Positions 32,786 through 44,342 of a stretch of 64,000 nucleotides of DNA are shown here, one piece after another; position 1 is the first letter of the stretch, and each line of letters begins with the position of its first letter. The stretch is from Neonectria sp. B-13 (taxonomy: Eukaryota > Ascomycota > Sordariomycetes > Hypocreales > Nectriaceae), in contig NOKP01000027.1 in NCBI GenBank assembly GCA_002682825.1, forward strand, positions 620,001 to 684,000, in the 5' to 3' direction. Position numbers and translations under genes: made by a program. Under the pieces are notes generated by a model. The model made no database searches and had not been told where the DNA came from. It was given only the letters and a program-made list of their open reading frames with translations.

Positions 32786-35113
32786 ATGAAAGCCACTCCC
32801 CTCATCATCAATTGGCACGACCAAAATGCCCCCGTATACTCGGCTCACTTCGAGCCGGGTGGTAAGGGGCGTCTAGCGACTTCGGGTGGTGATAACCACG
32901 TCCGAATCTGGAAGGTTCAGTCCGACGGCGAGGAACGCAAGGTCGAGTACCTCTCTACCCTATCAAAGCATAACCAAGCCGTCAATGTTGTTCGTTGGGC
33001 CCCCAAAGGTTGGTTTCCTGCGCTGCCTGTCTCCTCGTTACAGCCTCTAACAAGCCGTGTTGTCAGGAGAACTCCTCGCCTCCGCTGGTGACGACGGCAA
33101 CGTGATCCTATGGGTTCCCAGCGATACCCCCCAATCCAACTTCGGCTCCGAAGGGCAAGAAGACAAAGAGTCGTGGAGGGTCAAGCATATGTGTCGGTCT
33201 AGCGGCGCAGAGATCTATGACTTGGCTTGGTCTCCCGACGGTGTTCACTTCATCATTGGCAGCATGGACAACATTGCCCGCATCTACAATGCTCAGTCAG
33301 GTCCGCAATTCGATCCTTAACACCCAGCAATCTCTAACAATAGCGCAGGAACTCTTGTCCGCCAAATCGCCGAGCATTGTCACTACGTTCAAGGCGTCAC
33401 CTGGGATCCGTTGAACGAGTACATCGCCACGCAGTCATCCGACCGATCGGTTCACGTCTACTCTTTAAAGACTAAGGATGGCCAATACACTCTCAGTCAG
33501 GACGATAAGCCTCCTCGACTCGCCAGTCACATCAAAGCCGATCTTCCTCCACGACGCATCTCCTCCAGCAGCCCCGCGCCTCCAGACTTTGGACATCGTT
33601 CCCAACTTTCTGTCCTCGACTCGGGCACCTCAGCAGGCTCTCCAGTGCCTTCGGCGCCTGGAACGCCAACCTCGTTCCCGCTCCCCATGAATCCGCCAAG
33701 TGTTGTGAGCCACAGCCGACGATCATCATTCTCTTCCCGCCGCTCTGCCTCTCCGGCACCCTCTATGCCGTTACCGGCCGTGATGCCAATGGAGCCTTCA
33801 CCAAAGCCCCCCGCTGCCAGCACCGGGCTGGGCATGAAGAATGCCAACCTCTATGCCAACGAGACATTGACATCATTCTTTCGGCGGCTCACGTTCACCC
33901 CTGATGGCAGCCTCCTCCTGACACCTTCCGGGCAATACCAGAATCAACACCAGCTCGATAAGGATACAAAACCGAGCTACGAGGTCATCAATACCGTTTA
34001 CATATATACCCGCGGCGGTATCAACAAGCCTCCGATTGCTCATCTACCAGGCCACAAGAAACCATCTGTGGTAGTTAAGTGCTCGCCCATATTCTACACC
34101 TTGCGCCAGTCGCCGCCTGCAACTCGAAACATTACAATTGACACGTCTTCGCCCGAGGACCCAATTCCGTCCCTCCCAGAGCCCCTGTCCAAGCCGTCCC
34201 CGGCTTCCTCAGTCATGGACCCGCCCCCTCCACCCGCCTCTGCGTCCACGCCGGTGGAATCTGCTTCGGTCTCATCCAAGGGCACGAGCGCGGAGTCGAG
34301 CGCCTCGACTCCTGGCCCAAAGCCGGCCTTTTCCTTGCCATACCGAATGGTGTACGCAGTCGCAACCCAGGATTCAGTCCTACTCTACGATACCCAACAG
34401 AGGACTCCTATTTGTGTCGTGAGCAATCTTCATTGCGCCACATTCACTGATCTTGCTTGGTACGTTTCATCATAATCCCTCCCCCGTCATCTAGGCTCTT
34501 GCTAATTTATTACAGGTCGAGTGACGGCCTAACTCTGATGATTTCGTCATCGGATGGGTTCTGCTCCACACTCTCTTTCTCACCTGGTGAACTGGGCGAG
34601 GTTTACAAAGGCGAGATTCTCCAAGCTAAAACACAGGCCGGGATGGCCACCACGTTGTCGGCACAGAACACCCCAGTGCCCACCCCAACAACTAGTTTTG
34701 CACCCCCATCGCCGTTCCCGAATGGCTCACATCACCAGCATCGAAATTCAGCAAGCTCCTTTACAGCCCCATCGCCGCCCCCTTCGGCTTCTCTTATCTC
34801 TCAACGTCCATCGTCCCCGACGCGCTCAAACTCAACTTCTTCCATTGCCACTATTACGACCCAATCAAGTTCGGTTCCAACTGCGGGGGTCATCACCAAT
34901 CCTACTCTGATTTCTGGCAACGTTCCAGGCATTGCTGCAGCCAGCTCTGGAAAGGTAACCGGAATGCCGATGACGACGCCCCCTGAAACGCCCAGGAGCA
35001 CGACCGGTAGCGTTGCCGGAACCAAGAGAGATGCAAGCGAGAGTGAAAAGGAGGACGTGAAGGAGCCTAAGAAGAGGCGGATTGCGCCGACGCTCGTCGA
35101 ACCCAAGTCGTAA
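32786..35113 (+). CDS. CAC2: Chromatin assembly factor 1 subunit B (Cac2 / p60 type, WD40)
   Basis: Four exons: 32786-33008, 33067-33300, 33349-34459 and 34516-35113 (introns 58, 48 and 56 bp), 721 aa. CAF-1 deposits H3-H4 behind the replication fork; Cac2 is its WD40 middle subunit. Family signatures: the N-terminal [84 protein letters not shown] and HYVQGVTWDPLNEYIATQSS WD units, the FFRRLTFTPDGSLLLTPSGQ block, and later repeats containing VYAVATQDSVLLYDTQ and FTDLAWSSDGLTLMISSSDG. Two Ser/Pro-rich insertions break the propeller (~240-330 and ~440-490), and the C-terminal ~170 residues are disordered, ending with a basic KEPKKRR nuclear-localisation-like motif. Converges with the LigD-type gene. 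Confidence 0.92.
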
Positions 35114-35495
35114 AATGGCTTGGTAAAGCTATGCAGCCAGGGCAAGTTGCTACTGTCAAGATAATGTACATGACATTAAAAGGGGTCAGGGGCTCGGGCC
35201 AGGTTGGTCGTTAGGAAGACACGGGGAGCTGCAATTTATCAGGCATGAATGGCGTTTTTAAGTTTTAACAGGAAGGTCGGTTTGGACTTGGAGAAGAACG
35301 GTTGGTTTCTGGAATTGTAAGGCTAGGCCTCGTCGCCCAGACAGAGGGAGAATACAGCTCTGTATCCAGAAGGAAGGGTATGGTAAAGGTCGTTCGCACT
35401 GGCTAGGACGTTCAGATAATGTTTGACAACAATTTTCCTTGCTTCAGATGTCTTTTACCTAGTCTCCCTATGTCCTTGGAGGTCAAGGGGGCAGG
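35114..35495. other. Convergent 3' intergenic region (CAC2 / LigD-type gene)
   Basis: This 382-bp stretch between two stop codons contains only 3'-UTR-like sequence; no gene is seen. Confidence 0.4.
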
Positions 35496-36944
35496 TCAGT
35501 TCAAGACAGGTGTCCATCCCTTTCGTGGGACGAAGTTCTGAACATCTTCGTCCCTAAGTATGTCAGCAGCACGCCGTCCCGTCACCACGCTACGCTCGTG
35601 ATCCGCTCCGCTGACGTAAAAGGGGAAGTTTAGGCAGCCATTGCCGACATCAACACTCTCCTCAGCGTCCGTAAATATGCGTGGATCGGCCCTCTCCCCA
35701 CCGTCATCACTACTGTCACGGCCTCGGTCAAGTTCCCACTTGGAGCGACCTTTGGTTCCTCTCTTGATGAAACCGCAGGCCCGCCGGTCAAGCGATAGGT
35801 ACCACCGGCGCTGGTGGACGCTTCCTATCGTATTTTCAGCGCCAGGGTAGGCGTTTGTGAGCCGGACGTGCTCGTCCTCGACCTCGCGGATCTCACGTTC
35901 CATGGCGGACAAGTTCTCCCCGGGATCGGCCCTCTGAGCACTCGAGAGGACATCTTCAGCATCGTCGGCCACTTCATCACCGTCATCTTCTTCGTCACTA
36001 GTCTCCGGCTGCAGCTTCAGTACGCCTCCCTGGGTCCGGCGACGGCGCCGGGCCCTGGGAGTTCGAGTGTTGCGGATCCTGCCTGCAGTATCCTCGGACT
36101 TGGTGAGGCGCAGGTTGACCACGTAAGAGTCTGGGAGGTGAGAGCCGTGGAGGCGAAGGCGAATCTTGCGGTTCTGGAAGGCTGCATGAAGGAGGGTCTG
36201 GGGGTTTGACGAGTGGAGAGGATTCGTAGAGTCATGGGCTGGCGATGAAGGTGGTGAAGACGTCGGGGACGACGGGTCAGATGAGGGGGCGTGCTTGCTT
36301 TTGCGGGGGAGGACTGTGTAGGTTCCTGTGTCCCATATGAGAAGAGAGCCTGTAGCGGGAGAAGCCGTCTCGATGAGGTGGTTCTACAATGCCCCGGTCA
36401 GATATATGAACCGATGTCTGAGCACCTAACAACATGAAGAAGCTCATACCCAGAGACAATGAACACGAGTCTCGGTGGCGTTGCGGTTCAGCCGCACGCT
36501 GTTGGGATCCCCCGGGAGGCCATACATGATGGCCCAGCTCGCACTGCTAGTCTCGTTGATCTGGAGGCGGAGGTCATAGTGAGTGCCGGCGATGGGATGG
36601 CCGTGTTGATGGATGACAAAGTGGGCACCTCGGGGGTTCCCAGCGGCGGCGGCGTACAGGGACGCGTAGGAGGGGATGGATAAAGGCGGAGGCAGTGAAG
36701 AAGGAAAGATGTGTGCGGCGAGGTGTGCGGTGAGGTGGGAGAGGTGATCGTCGATTTCAGCGGAGCCGGCTTCGATAACTGCGGTTCCAGGAGGGGATTT
36801 GACGGGTGACGGTGATGAATCTAATGAGGCCGATGGAGCAGTAGTCAAAGGCGGATTTGGAGGCGTGAGGGTCCATTCCAGATTGCGTTTCTTGATGAAG
36901 GGGTTCGGGATCAATTCAGGACCGGGAGGGCGCTTGCCCGACAT
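35496..36944 (-). CDS. Stand-alone LigD-type 3'-phosphoesterase-domain protein
   Basis: Two exons: 36944-36450 and 36383-35496 (66-bp intron), 460 aa. In bacterial LigD this domain trims 3' ends during non-homologous end joining; fungi and some archaea carry it without the ligase or polymerase domains. Seen at ~105-165: HFVIHQHGHPIAGTHYDLRL, then SSASWAIMYGLPGDP and ETRVHCLWNHLIE, then SLLIWDTGTYTVLPR. The QH-x(n)-HYDLRL pattern retains the metal-binding/catalytic His and Asp positions of the family; the spacer between the two His is longer than in bacterial forms. It is followed by KIRLRLHGSHLPDSYVVNLRL, which fits the end of the fold. The rest is a long charged linker containing RRRRR (~270) and an acidic tract, then a poorly conserved tail. 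No ligase or primase motif is present. Start 36944 (MSGKRPPGPELIPNPFIKKR) matches the usual fungal N-terminus. Confidence 0.82.
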
Positions 36945-38396
36945 GACGATGAGAAAATGGTGTTGTTCAATGACTTGTAACAAAAGAGGTCTGGGGGTCG
37001 GAATGTCAATTGTTAATTCAAGAAGTACGCAGCTGTTAGTAAGACGTGCTGCTACGCTCAGCCAGGTGTTAAATATCCATTTACGCAACATGCAGAAGTG
37101 AAGAGAACGCAACCACGATATCTTTGGCTTGAAACGCTTTCAATACCACATACAAGGGTTATCCCGTTCATCAGAACAAGACATGTTCAAATCCAAAGTT
37201 TCGAGGCACAGAGGTAGGTGTAGGGTAACCGGCGTCGCAACAGATGTGGTGCCGATTGGAGCGGACATGCATCCGTCACATGGCAGAGCTGCGGGAGGAC
37301 ATTGCCGGTGCTACATCCGTAGTGTACTCCGCACTCGGGTCTTTGGTCTCCAATTTCGTACCTTAGCTGCTTTCTTTCTATTTCAACCAGCCGCGATGAG
37401 AGAGCTGTCCCGTGAAATTCGGCACATGGTGAATGTGCGTAGATTGCATGTCGCGCCTCGACTCCGGCGTGACTTCTGCAAGAAAATCTTGTAGCTACCC
37501 GGAATGGTTCAGTCGAGGGCAGCCTTTCCCCCGGAGACACAACAGCCCGTGCAAGTACATTAGTAGTGAGATCTGACGTACGTACATACAGCGTACCTAC
37601 TTATGACTGGACAAGTCAGTGCGGTGGTGCGGAGTGCCGAGGTCTCTTCGGTTTCGGTCGAAGCCCCGGTCCAGTCGCTCTTGCAGCCTCCAGAGCGAGT
37701 TCTTGCCCGGGCAGCCTCGGTGCCCCCCCCGGATTTCTCTGCGCCCCTGCCCCAGTTTTATTTGTCTGCAGCCAGCCTCAGCCAGTCATAGCTAAATCAC
37801 AGCACGGCCACTGCAGCCCCGGTCCACCCTCTTGCCTCTCAATAGCCAAACCAAGGCAAGAGCGTATCGCCCCCCGAGGTCGCCCTTCCCCAATCTGCTT
37901 GCAAATCCTACTATCCGCTCCGCAGTCCGTTGCTACCTATCCACCATCTGCCATCTGCCATCGACCATCATCTAACCTTCACTCCACTGTCTCGTCATTC
38001 GCTCTCTTCTCTTCCCTTCCCTTCCTACTCTTTCTACTCTTCTTACTCCTCCTCCATCCCCAACCGAAGTCCATCACCATTTGCACGTCGTTGCCTCCGT
38101 CCGCGACACTCCCGCGACGACGACGACGTTTCTTCCCCAGCCGTTCCCCGTTGCGCGCGCCGTGGCTTGGGAATCCTCGGTCGGCGTTATCCGTCCTACC
38201 TAGCCCGAGGCCTGAGGGCCCACCCGCCGACGCCGACGCCGCCGCCGCCTAAGTGTCACGGATCGCAAGCATTGAGCGATCGTCCTCGTCGACCTTCGAA
38301 TCGACTCAGCGACGCGAGCCGACCTAAAACATCGAGATATCCGTTCCCGGATATCCAAGTTTCAGTCCTTTAGTCCCCCCCCCGATCCCCGCGACT
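36945..38396. promoter_or_regulatory. Divergent intergenic region between the LigD-type gene and PEX13
   Basis: 1.45 kb with both promoters. The right-hand ~450 bp (37930-38390) are pyrimidine-rich (CTTCCC/CTCTT tracts), as expected of the PEX13 5' UTR. A 228-codon open frame at 37566-38252 lies in this leader, is highly biased to Pro, Ser and Leu, and is judged non-coding. Confidence 0.4.
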
Positions 38397-39843
38397 ATGG
38401 CATCCCCGCCCAAGCCCTGGGAGCGACCCGGCGCAGCAACTGGTACGTGGGATAAACACTCACCCTTACTCAATCCTTCCTCTATCAATTCATGCGTCTC
38501 TGCATATCCCCCATCTCTCGCATATGCATGCTCACCGACTTCATCATTAGCCGCCTCGTCAATCTCACCCTCTGTCGCCTCTTCCACTACCGCCGTTCCC
38601 TCAACCGTCGACTCCCTCGGAGCTCCGCCACTCCCTGACCGTCCTACCTCTCTGGCCTCCTCTGTCAACCAGAATGCCGCTGCCTACAGCCGTATGGGCG
38701 GCGCATCTCCCTACAACTCCATGGGCAGCTCATATTCCTCTCCCTACTCCAGCCCCTACTCACGACTTGGTGGCATGGGCGGCATGGGCGGTATGGGAGG
38801 CATGGGAGGCATGGGAAGCTACGGCGGTGGCATGTATGGTGGTGGCATGGGTGGCATGGGAAGCATGTACGGTGGAGGCATGTACGGTGGAGGCATGGGG
38901 GGCATGGGAGGTATGGGAATGCCGGGTGATCCCAACAGCCTGACTGGTAGCTTCAACAACAGCACCCAGGCCACTTTCCAGATGCTCGAAGGTATCGTCA
39001 CGGCCTTTGGTGGCTTCGCCCAGATGCTTGAAAGCACCTACATGGCTACCCAGTCGAGCTTCTTTGGTAAGACTACCTAGGCTTGTTGTTTTGTGTGCAA
39101 GTCGGTTGCTGACCTACTCAACAGCAATGATTTCCGTCGCTGAGCAGTTTGGGAACCTGCGTGATACCCTTGGTTCCATCCTTGGAATCTTCACACTTAT
39201 GCGCTGGATCCGAACCCTCATCGCCAAAATCACCGGCCGTCCCCCACCTGTTGACGCTACTGCCCTGACGCCCCTTGCTTTCGCCCGCTTCGAAGGCCGC
39301 ACTACCGGTCCCGATGGCTCTCCCCTCCCTCCCAAGGCGAGCCGCAAGCCCCTCCTCTTCTTCGTCCTTGCTGCCTTTGGTCTCCCCTACCTGATGTCTA
39401 AGATGATCAAGGCCCTAGCCTCGTCGCACGAGGAGGAGGAAAGGCGCCTACAGCAACAGGCCCTCCAGCAGCAGCCTGTCGACCCCACTAAGCTGGAATT
39501 CTGTCGCCTTCTCTTCGACTTCCTCCCCCAGCCCACCAACGGCAACGGCATGGAGCTCGAGGCCCGCAAGGGCGACCTGGTCGCAGTACTCAGCAAGGAC
39601 GACCCCTCTGGGGCCCCCAGCGAGTGGTGGCAGTGCCGAGCCCGTGATGGCCGCCAAGGCTACCTCCCCTCCACATATCTCGAGCTTTTGAAGCGCCCCA
39701 CTCAGGAGGTCAAGACGATCAAGGCTGCTCCTAGCGACAGCAGCCGTACAAACTCCATTACGAGCTCCATTCAACGTCCAGAAGACGGCAAGAAGGAATA
39801 CGCGACTGTAGATGGCATGCAAAGAAGCCACTTCTACTCCTGA
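38397..39843 (+). CDS. PEX13: Peroxin 13 (peroxisomal docking complex, SH3 domain)
   Basis: Predicted exons: 38397-38442, 38551-39066 and 39125-39843, 426 aa. The first intron (108 bp) is the uncertain one, because reading through it stays in frame (adding 36 residues). Pex13 sits in the peroxisomal membrane and with Pex14 forms the import pore for Pex5/Pex7 cargo. Evidence: N-terminal MASPPKPWER, typical of filamentous-fungal Pex13; PPLPDRPTSLASSVNQNAAAYS; a Gly/Met/Tyr-rich repeat tract (bases 38770-38925); the conserved membrane domain (FQMLEGIVTAFGGFAQMLESTY, ISVAEQFGNLRDTLGSILGIF); and a second hydrophobic segment LLFFVLAAFGLPYLMSKMI. The C-terminal SH3 domain starts FCRLLFDF and has the WWQCRARDGRQGYLPSTYLEL core. 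The Gly-rich tract corresponds to the YG/FG-like phase-separating region known in Pex13, here with Met instead of Phe. Confidence 0.93.
38770..38925 (+). repeat. Gly-Met-rich coding repeat in PEX13
   Basis: Imperfect tandem units encoding GGMGGM and GGMYGGG blocks (nucleotide unit about GGCATGGGC). Such tracts change length easily between strains. Confidence 0.85.
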
Positions 39844-40426
39844 GTGGAGTTGTCCTGTAGCTAGACGCCCACAGAGAGGGACAATGATGTCGTGGTGTAC
39901 ATGACAGGCTGTACGATCCCGTTTAATGTATCGGGAATGGGTGTATTTTGGGGGTTCATTGGGTAAAAAAGAATCCTTCTGGAGTTGCGGTTATTGATCA
40001 TACCAGTCCCTAGCGTTTAGGTTTATTTGCTGCCTCTTCCATATACTGGGGATTAGGTAGCTGTGCATATTATTTCACCGGTCTCTTTTGTTTTGATACT
40101 GGTGGTTCAGAAATACTTAGTTGCCTGAAATAACTTGAGTACTGGGGACATTGTCTCCATGGTTGTATTTTCACTCTTCCTGACTACCGCATGTTGAGAG
40201 CTATGTGGGAATTTTATACCTTGAACTAAAGCAACTACCCCATCTGGTTGCCCTTTTCGCACTCAAATCATCCATACCATGCCGCAAATCACCTCCAATA
40301 CACGTTTTCTCGTCTCTCATCTCATCTCATCTCATCAAGCAAACCCCCCTAGGATTGCCACTCAAGCCAGTAGTAAAGAAGCCCACCAGAAAGTTCTTTC
40401 AGTATCTCGCTGACGTGGTGATGTAC
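39844..40426. other. Convergent 3' intergenic region (PEX13 / DUS3)
   Basis: This 583-bp AT-richer stretch carries the 3' UTRs. A CTCAT pentamer repeated four times lies at 40316-40335. No gene is seen. Confidence 0.45.
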
Positions 40427-42869
40427 TTAACCCTCAGCCTCGTAGGAGTTGGATTTGTGTTTGGGCTGGAACTTGAATGTCGGGTGGACAGGACCAAGGA
40501 ACATTTCACTGTAGAAGGTAAATTATTAGTACAACACACGATTGTTTAGATCGGACTTTTTCCGAAACAAAACATACCTGATCTTGATCCAGTCCTTGAA
40601 GTTACCTGACGCCATGAGCGTCTCCATCTCGTCCCGGCCTTGATAAGCAGGGGGTCGGTCGTTCAGGCTCGGTGGCAGATGCTCAAGCAGGCCGATAGGC
40701 ACGTAGCGGTGTGTGAAGCTGAGCCACTCGAGGAGGAAGCGGCGGGTGAAGCCAATACCCAGCTCATCAGAGCCCCACGCTTCGAGACCATAGCGCACAA
40801 ACTTTTCAATATAGGTGAGACGCTCGCTCGAGGACTTGTCGAGGTACTGACCCTTCTCAATCTCCTCGAAGAGCCAGGGTTTGATAAGGGCGCCACGGCC
40901 GATCATGACAGTATCAACGCGGGCTTTTTCAATGTTCTCATAGTACTCAGTGTGTGAATAGCAGTCGCCATTGCCTAGGAAGTACATCCGGCCGTCCTTG
41001 GCGTTGGGGAGGGTGCTGGCATCGGGCTCCGCCACTGTGTCGGTCAGGGCATTCTTCTGATCGTTGTAAGTCTTGATGAGCGCAGCGCACTCGCCGATGT
41101 AGCCCCAGTCGGCCTTCTTAGTGTACCGCTGCTCACGGCTGCGGCCGTGTAGGGTCAAGGCCGCACAGCCAGGAGCACCGAGGCGCTCACGGTGCTCTCG
41201 GGATCCGAACGCGAGTCTGCCGATAAGTTGAGTGGCCGTGGGTTTGTTGTTGCGGACTCCGGTGCGGATCTTGGCGGTGATGGGAACTTCGCCAGATGTA
41301 GCGTTCATGCCCCGGATCATGCGTTCCATTTTGCCTTGGTTATCTAAGAGGGCAGAACCGCCACCAGACTTGAAGACCATGTCGATAGGGCAGCCGCAAT
41401 TGAGGTCAATGAGGCGAAGATGTGGGCAGTAACGGTTAAGAATGTCGGCGGACTTGGTGACGACCCAGTAGTTGCTTCCAGAGATTTGGGCACCGAACTT
41501 AAGATCTTTCTTGTGATTGTAGTCCTCAAAGATAGGCACAGAACCGGGATTGAACTTGGGGGGTGTGAGCTCCGAGTCGTGGACCTTGAGCAGTGTCCAG
41601 TCGGCCCTTGTGCCTTGAACCAGCGGCAAACCCATGGCCATCTCCGAGTAGGTGAGCTGGGCGCCGAGCTCAACACATAGTCGACGGAAGGGCAAATTGC
41701 CCTGGGTAGTCAGGGGTGCCAGGGTGGGAGTCTCCGGACCAAAGTATAGACGACGCTTCTCGGAGGGTTTGAAAGGAGGGTCAACATACCGGGCACGAAG
41801 ATCCTCGATGCCCTCGGTCGACTGGGCTTTGCGACGGTTCTGGAACTCCTCGCTCGCCCTGGCCTCTTGGTTCATCCACTTGATGTACTGATCCGAACGG
41901 GTAAAGTCAGTCCGCTTGCGGTTGAGGTCGATCTTCTTGGCCATGTCAACAATGTTGGAGATGCCGGGGCGCTGCTCCTCTGATTGCTCGTCCTTGGGCC
42001 CGAGGTCCTTGCCATCTTCCGCAGAGTTGTCGATGAGAACGAACTCCTTTCTACCATCCTCGTGCTCGATTTCCTTCATGTGGCTCTTGACAAAGCGGCA
42101 TTTCCAACCGGACGGGCATTTGCCGTATTGCTCGAACACAGGACACTTTCCACCAAGCGTCTCAACATCTCCACGACGGCCTTCGTCGAGATACTTGCGG
42201 AGGTCGTGGCATAGTTTGCAACGGTCGCCGAAGGTGCACTCTCTGGGCGAGAACTCTGGGAAGAAGGCTCGGCTGTTACAAATGCGGATGGCGTCGTCAA
42301 ACTTGCCGAAGCTGCGTTCCGTGTTTTGGCCTCTGTTCTTCTTCTTATCCTTCTTGTCGCCTTTGCGGGAGTTCCTGTCACCCCGCTGAGACTCTGCCTG
42401 CTCAGTGGAACCGCGACCCTCGGTAGCATCATCGTCGTTGGCATGGGTAGAAGTCGAATCCCTCTGGTTGGGCACGTCGATGAGATACCTGGCGCTCGGT
42501 TAAACGAATCCCGTATGTGAGTGAAGTGAATGCTTACTCCTTCTTAACTTGAGCTAAGCCCTTAACGCGGCCGTCAACGTGAGCAGGCTTGGACTCGGTC
42601 TTTGACTCTTCAGCCTGTTCCTTCTCGCCCTGTGTCTGATCCGCGTTGCCCTGCCCAGACGGGGCGTCACCCAGGCTTTCACCAGGGAAAATTTTGTCGA
42701 AAACAGGGGCTGCTTGAGACAGGGCTGAGTCTTCCATCTTAAGTCTTTTCGGAGCCCTCTCTCCAGTTGCATCCGAGTCGACAGTTGCATTGCCTGAGTC
42801 GTTCGCTGTTTTGGCTTGCTCTGCTTTGGGGGAGACGCCGCCCATCTTGCTATCTGCCTCTTCGGACAT
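40427..42869 (-). CDS. DUS3: tRNA-dihydrouridine(47) synthase Dus3 (CCCH zinc finger type)
   Basis: Three exons: 42869-42538, 42488-40578 and 40508-40427 (introns 49 and 69 bp), 774 aa. Dus3 reduces U47 of tRNA using FMN and NADPH. Order of domains: disordered acidic N-terminus; CCCH-type zinc fingers ([34 protein letters not shown]) at ~195-245; a linker; then the TIM-barrel from [17 protein letters not shown], with [13 protein letters not shown], the catalytic-Cys motif [57 protein letters not shown] and [16 protein letters not shown]. The last exon encodes only 26 residues ([20 protein letters not shown] region). Reading on past the GT at 40577 instead of splicing would replace this tail. 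Start 42869 (MSEEADSK) is chosen over an upstream in-frame ATG because the preceding frame looks like leader sequence. Confidence 0.93.
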
Positions 42870-44342
42870 GGTTTCCGAAACGGCGCACAGGCTGAAGGAA
42901 GTCGAGGGTTGAAGTGGGTGAGGTGCAGGTGCAAGGTTGTGAAGTTGATGTGACACGGTAAAAGGTGGGAAGTGAATGAGAGGTGTGAGTGAGGCTGATG
43001 ACCCGTTTACTGGCAAGGCTGGACAAAATGATGACCAATTGAAGGCTAGTAGTCTTGTCGAAGAAAACAGTGGATGTGAAGGAATGAATTGGCTATTTTC
43101 CCCAGCCAATCTGTTGCAGGGCTATGTGAGTTGTTGATGAATGCCTGCCGCTGGCTTGATCGTGGAGGAAGAAAAAATCAATGTGAGTGGGCGCAAACAA
43201 GGATGCGCACGCTAATCGAGGAAGGTATCCCGTGAAGGCTATTGGAGCAAGAACTAGCCACTGGGCGGCTCTTCCCTTCCCTGGTTGTCCAACACCATTG
43301 ACCAACTACATAGAGGAAGGGAAGCTCCGGCTAGCTGAGTGGAGTCCGATTGTGCCCCTCGGTGCCCTCACCAAGAGCCCCTCCACAGTGCTGAATCCAT
43401 TAAGAAGAGTGCCTCAGCTACTACGGTACGAAGACAAAAGAAGAAAAAGAGAACAAGGACGCGCCTGCAGTTGGCTGATGTACTGCTGAGGGGTTTCAGC
43501 TTCGCAGCCTGCAGACCAATGACCACCTACTACTAGTAGTAGATATCAGCGGAACCTCCTAGTAGGTAATTACTTCCATACCTGAGGATGAAAGGTAAGC
43601 AGGCAGCATTGATCTCAACTGAGAAAGCTTCTCCGGATATGAGACGGATGTGATAGAGAAGATTTCAGCTGCAGATTCCGGTGAAAGTCAACGATGGCAT
43701 TCAACAAAGACCCTCCCAGGGTAGTTTATCTGAAACGCTCTCCCTCTCCGGGGTCTCTCTCTCGCTTCGTTGTGCGATTTTGGGCGTGGTGTAGCAGCTG
43801 TCAGAAGATGACTACATAGCAGACAGTACGTAGAAGATTAACAGGGACCTGGCTTGTACCTTACCCACTGAACTGCACCAGGTGCTGTGCCAGGTCTCTC
43901 TCTCTTGGACCCGCCGCACTTGTCAGTCCAAGGCCCCTGCAGAAGCCCAGAAGCCCAGAAGCCCAGAAGCCCAGCGGCCCTAGCAGCCAGAAACCCCAGG
44001 GCGGGCAGATCCCCTACGCACTAACCGCTGCTGCTGCTACCTTACCTACATCATCTCCCTCCAATCCAGCCGGTCTCGTACCTCAACCGTCACCATCATC
44101 ACCGTCGTCGCCGCCATCACCACCACAAACTTGCCGCAAGACCCCGCCGTGTCGACTTTCTCCCGAAGCCTCTGGCCTGTCGTCAGCTTTCAGCTGCAAT
44201 TCCTCCCACCACCCGCACCAGCTGGTCCCGGTGCTTCCCCCCTCGAGCTCCATCGCAATTGTCCATTGTCGATCGCCCATCCGCGCCCATCACCTCCCTC
44301 CCTCGCGTCGGGCACAGGCAATGAAGCACGACCTGTGAGACC
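42870..44342. promoter_or_regulatory. Divergent intergenic region between DUS3 and the Kelch gene
   Basis: 1.47 kb without a gene. It contains a perfect 16-bp palindrome (CTACTACTAGTAGTAG, 43527-43542) and an 8-bp tandem repeat. The right-hand ~300 bp look like the Kelch gene's pyrimidine/CACC-rich leader. Confidence 0.45.
43941..43972. repeat. 8-bp tandem repeat (AGAAGCCC x4)
   Basis: Four exact copies followed by one variant unit (AGCGGCCC). Confidence 0.85.

Noticed and set aside
37566..38252. 228-codon frame upstream of PEX13
   Set aside because: Pyrimidine-rich leader sequence translated as Ser/Pro/Leu; no homology signal.
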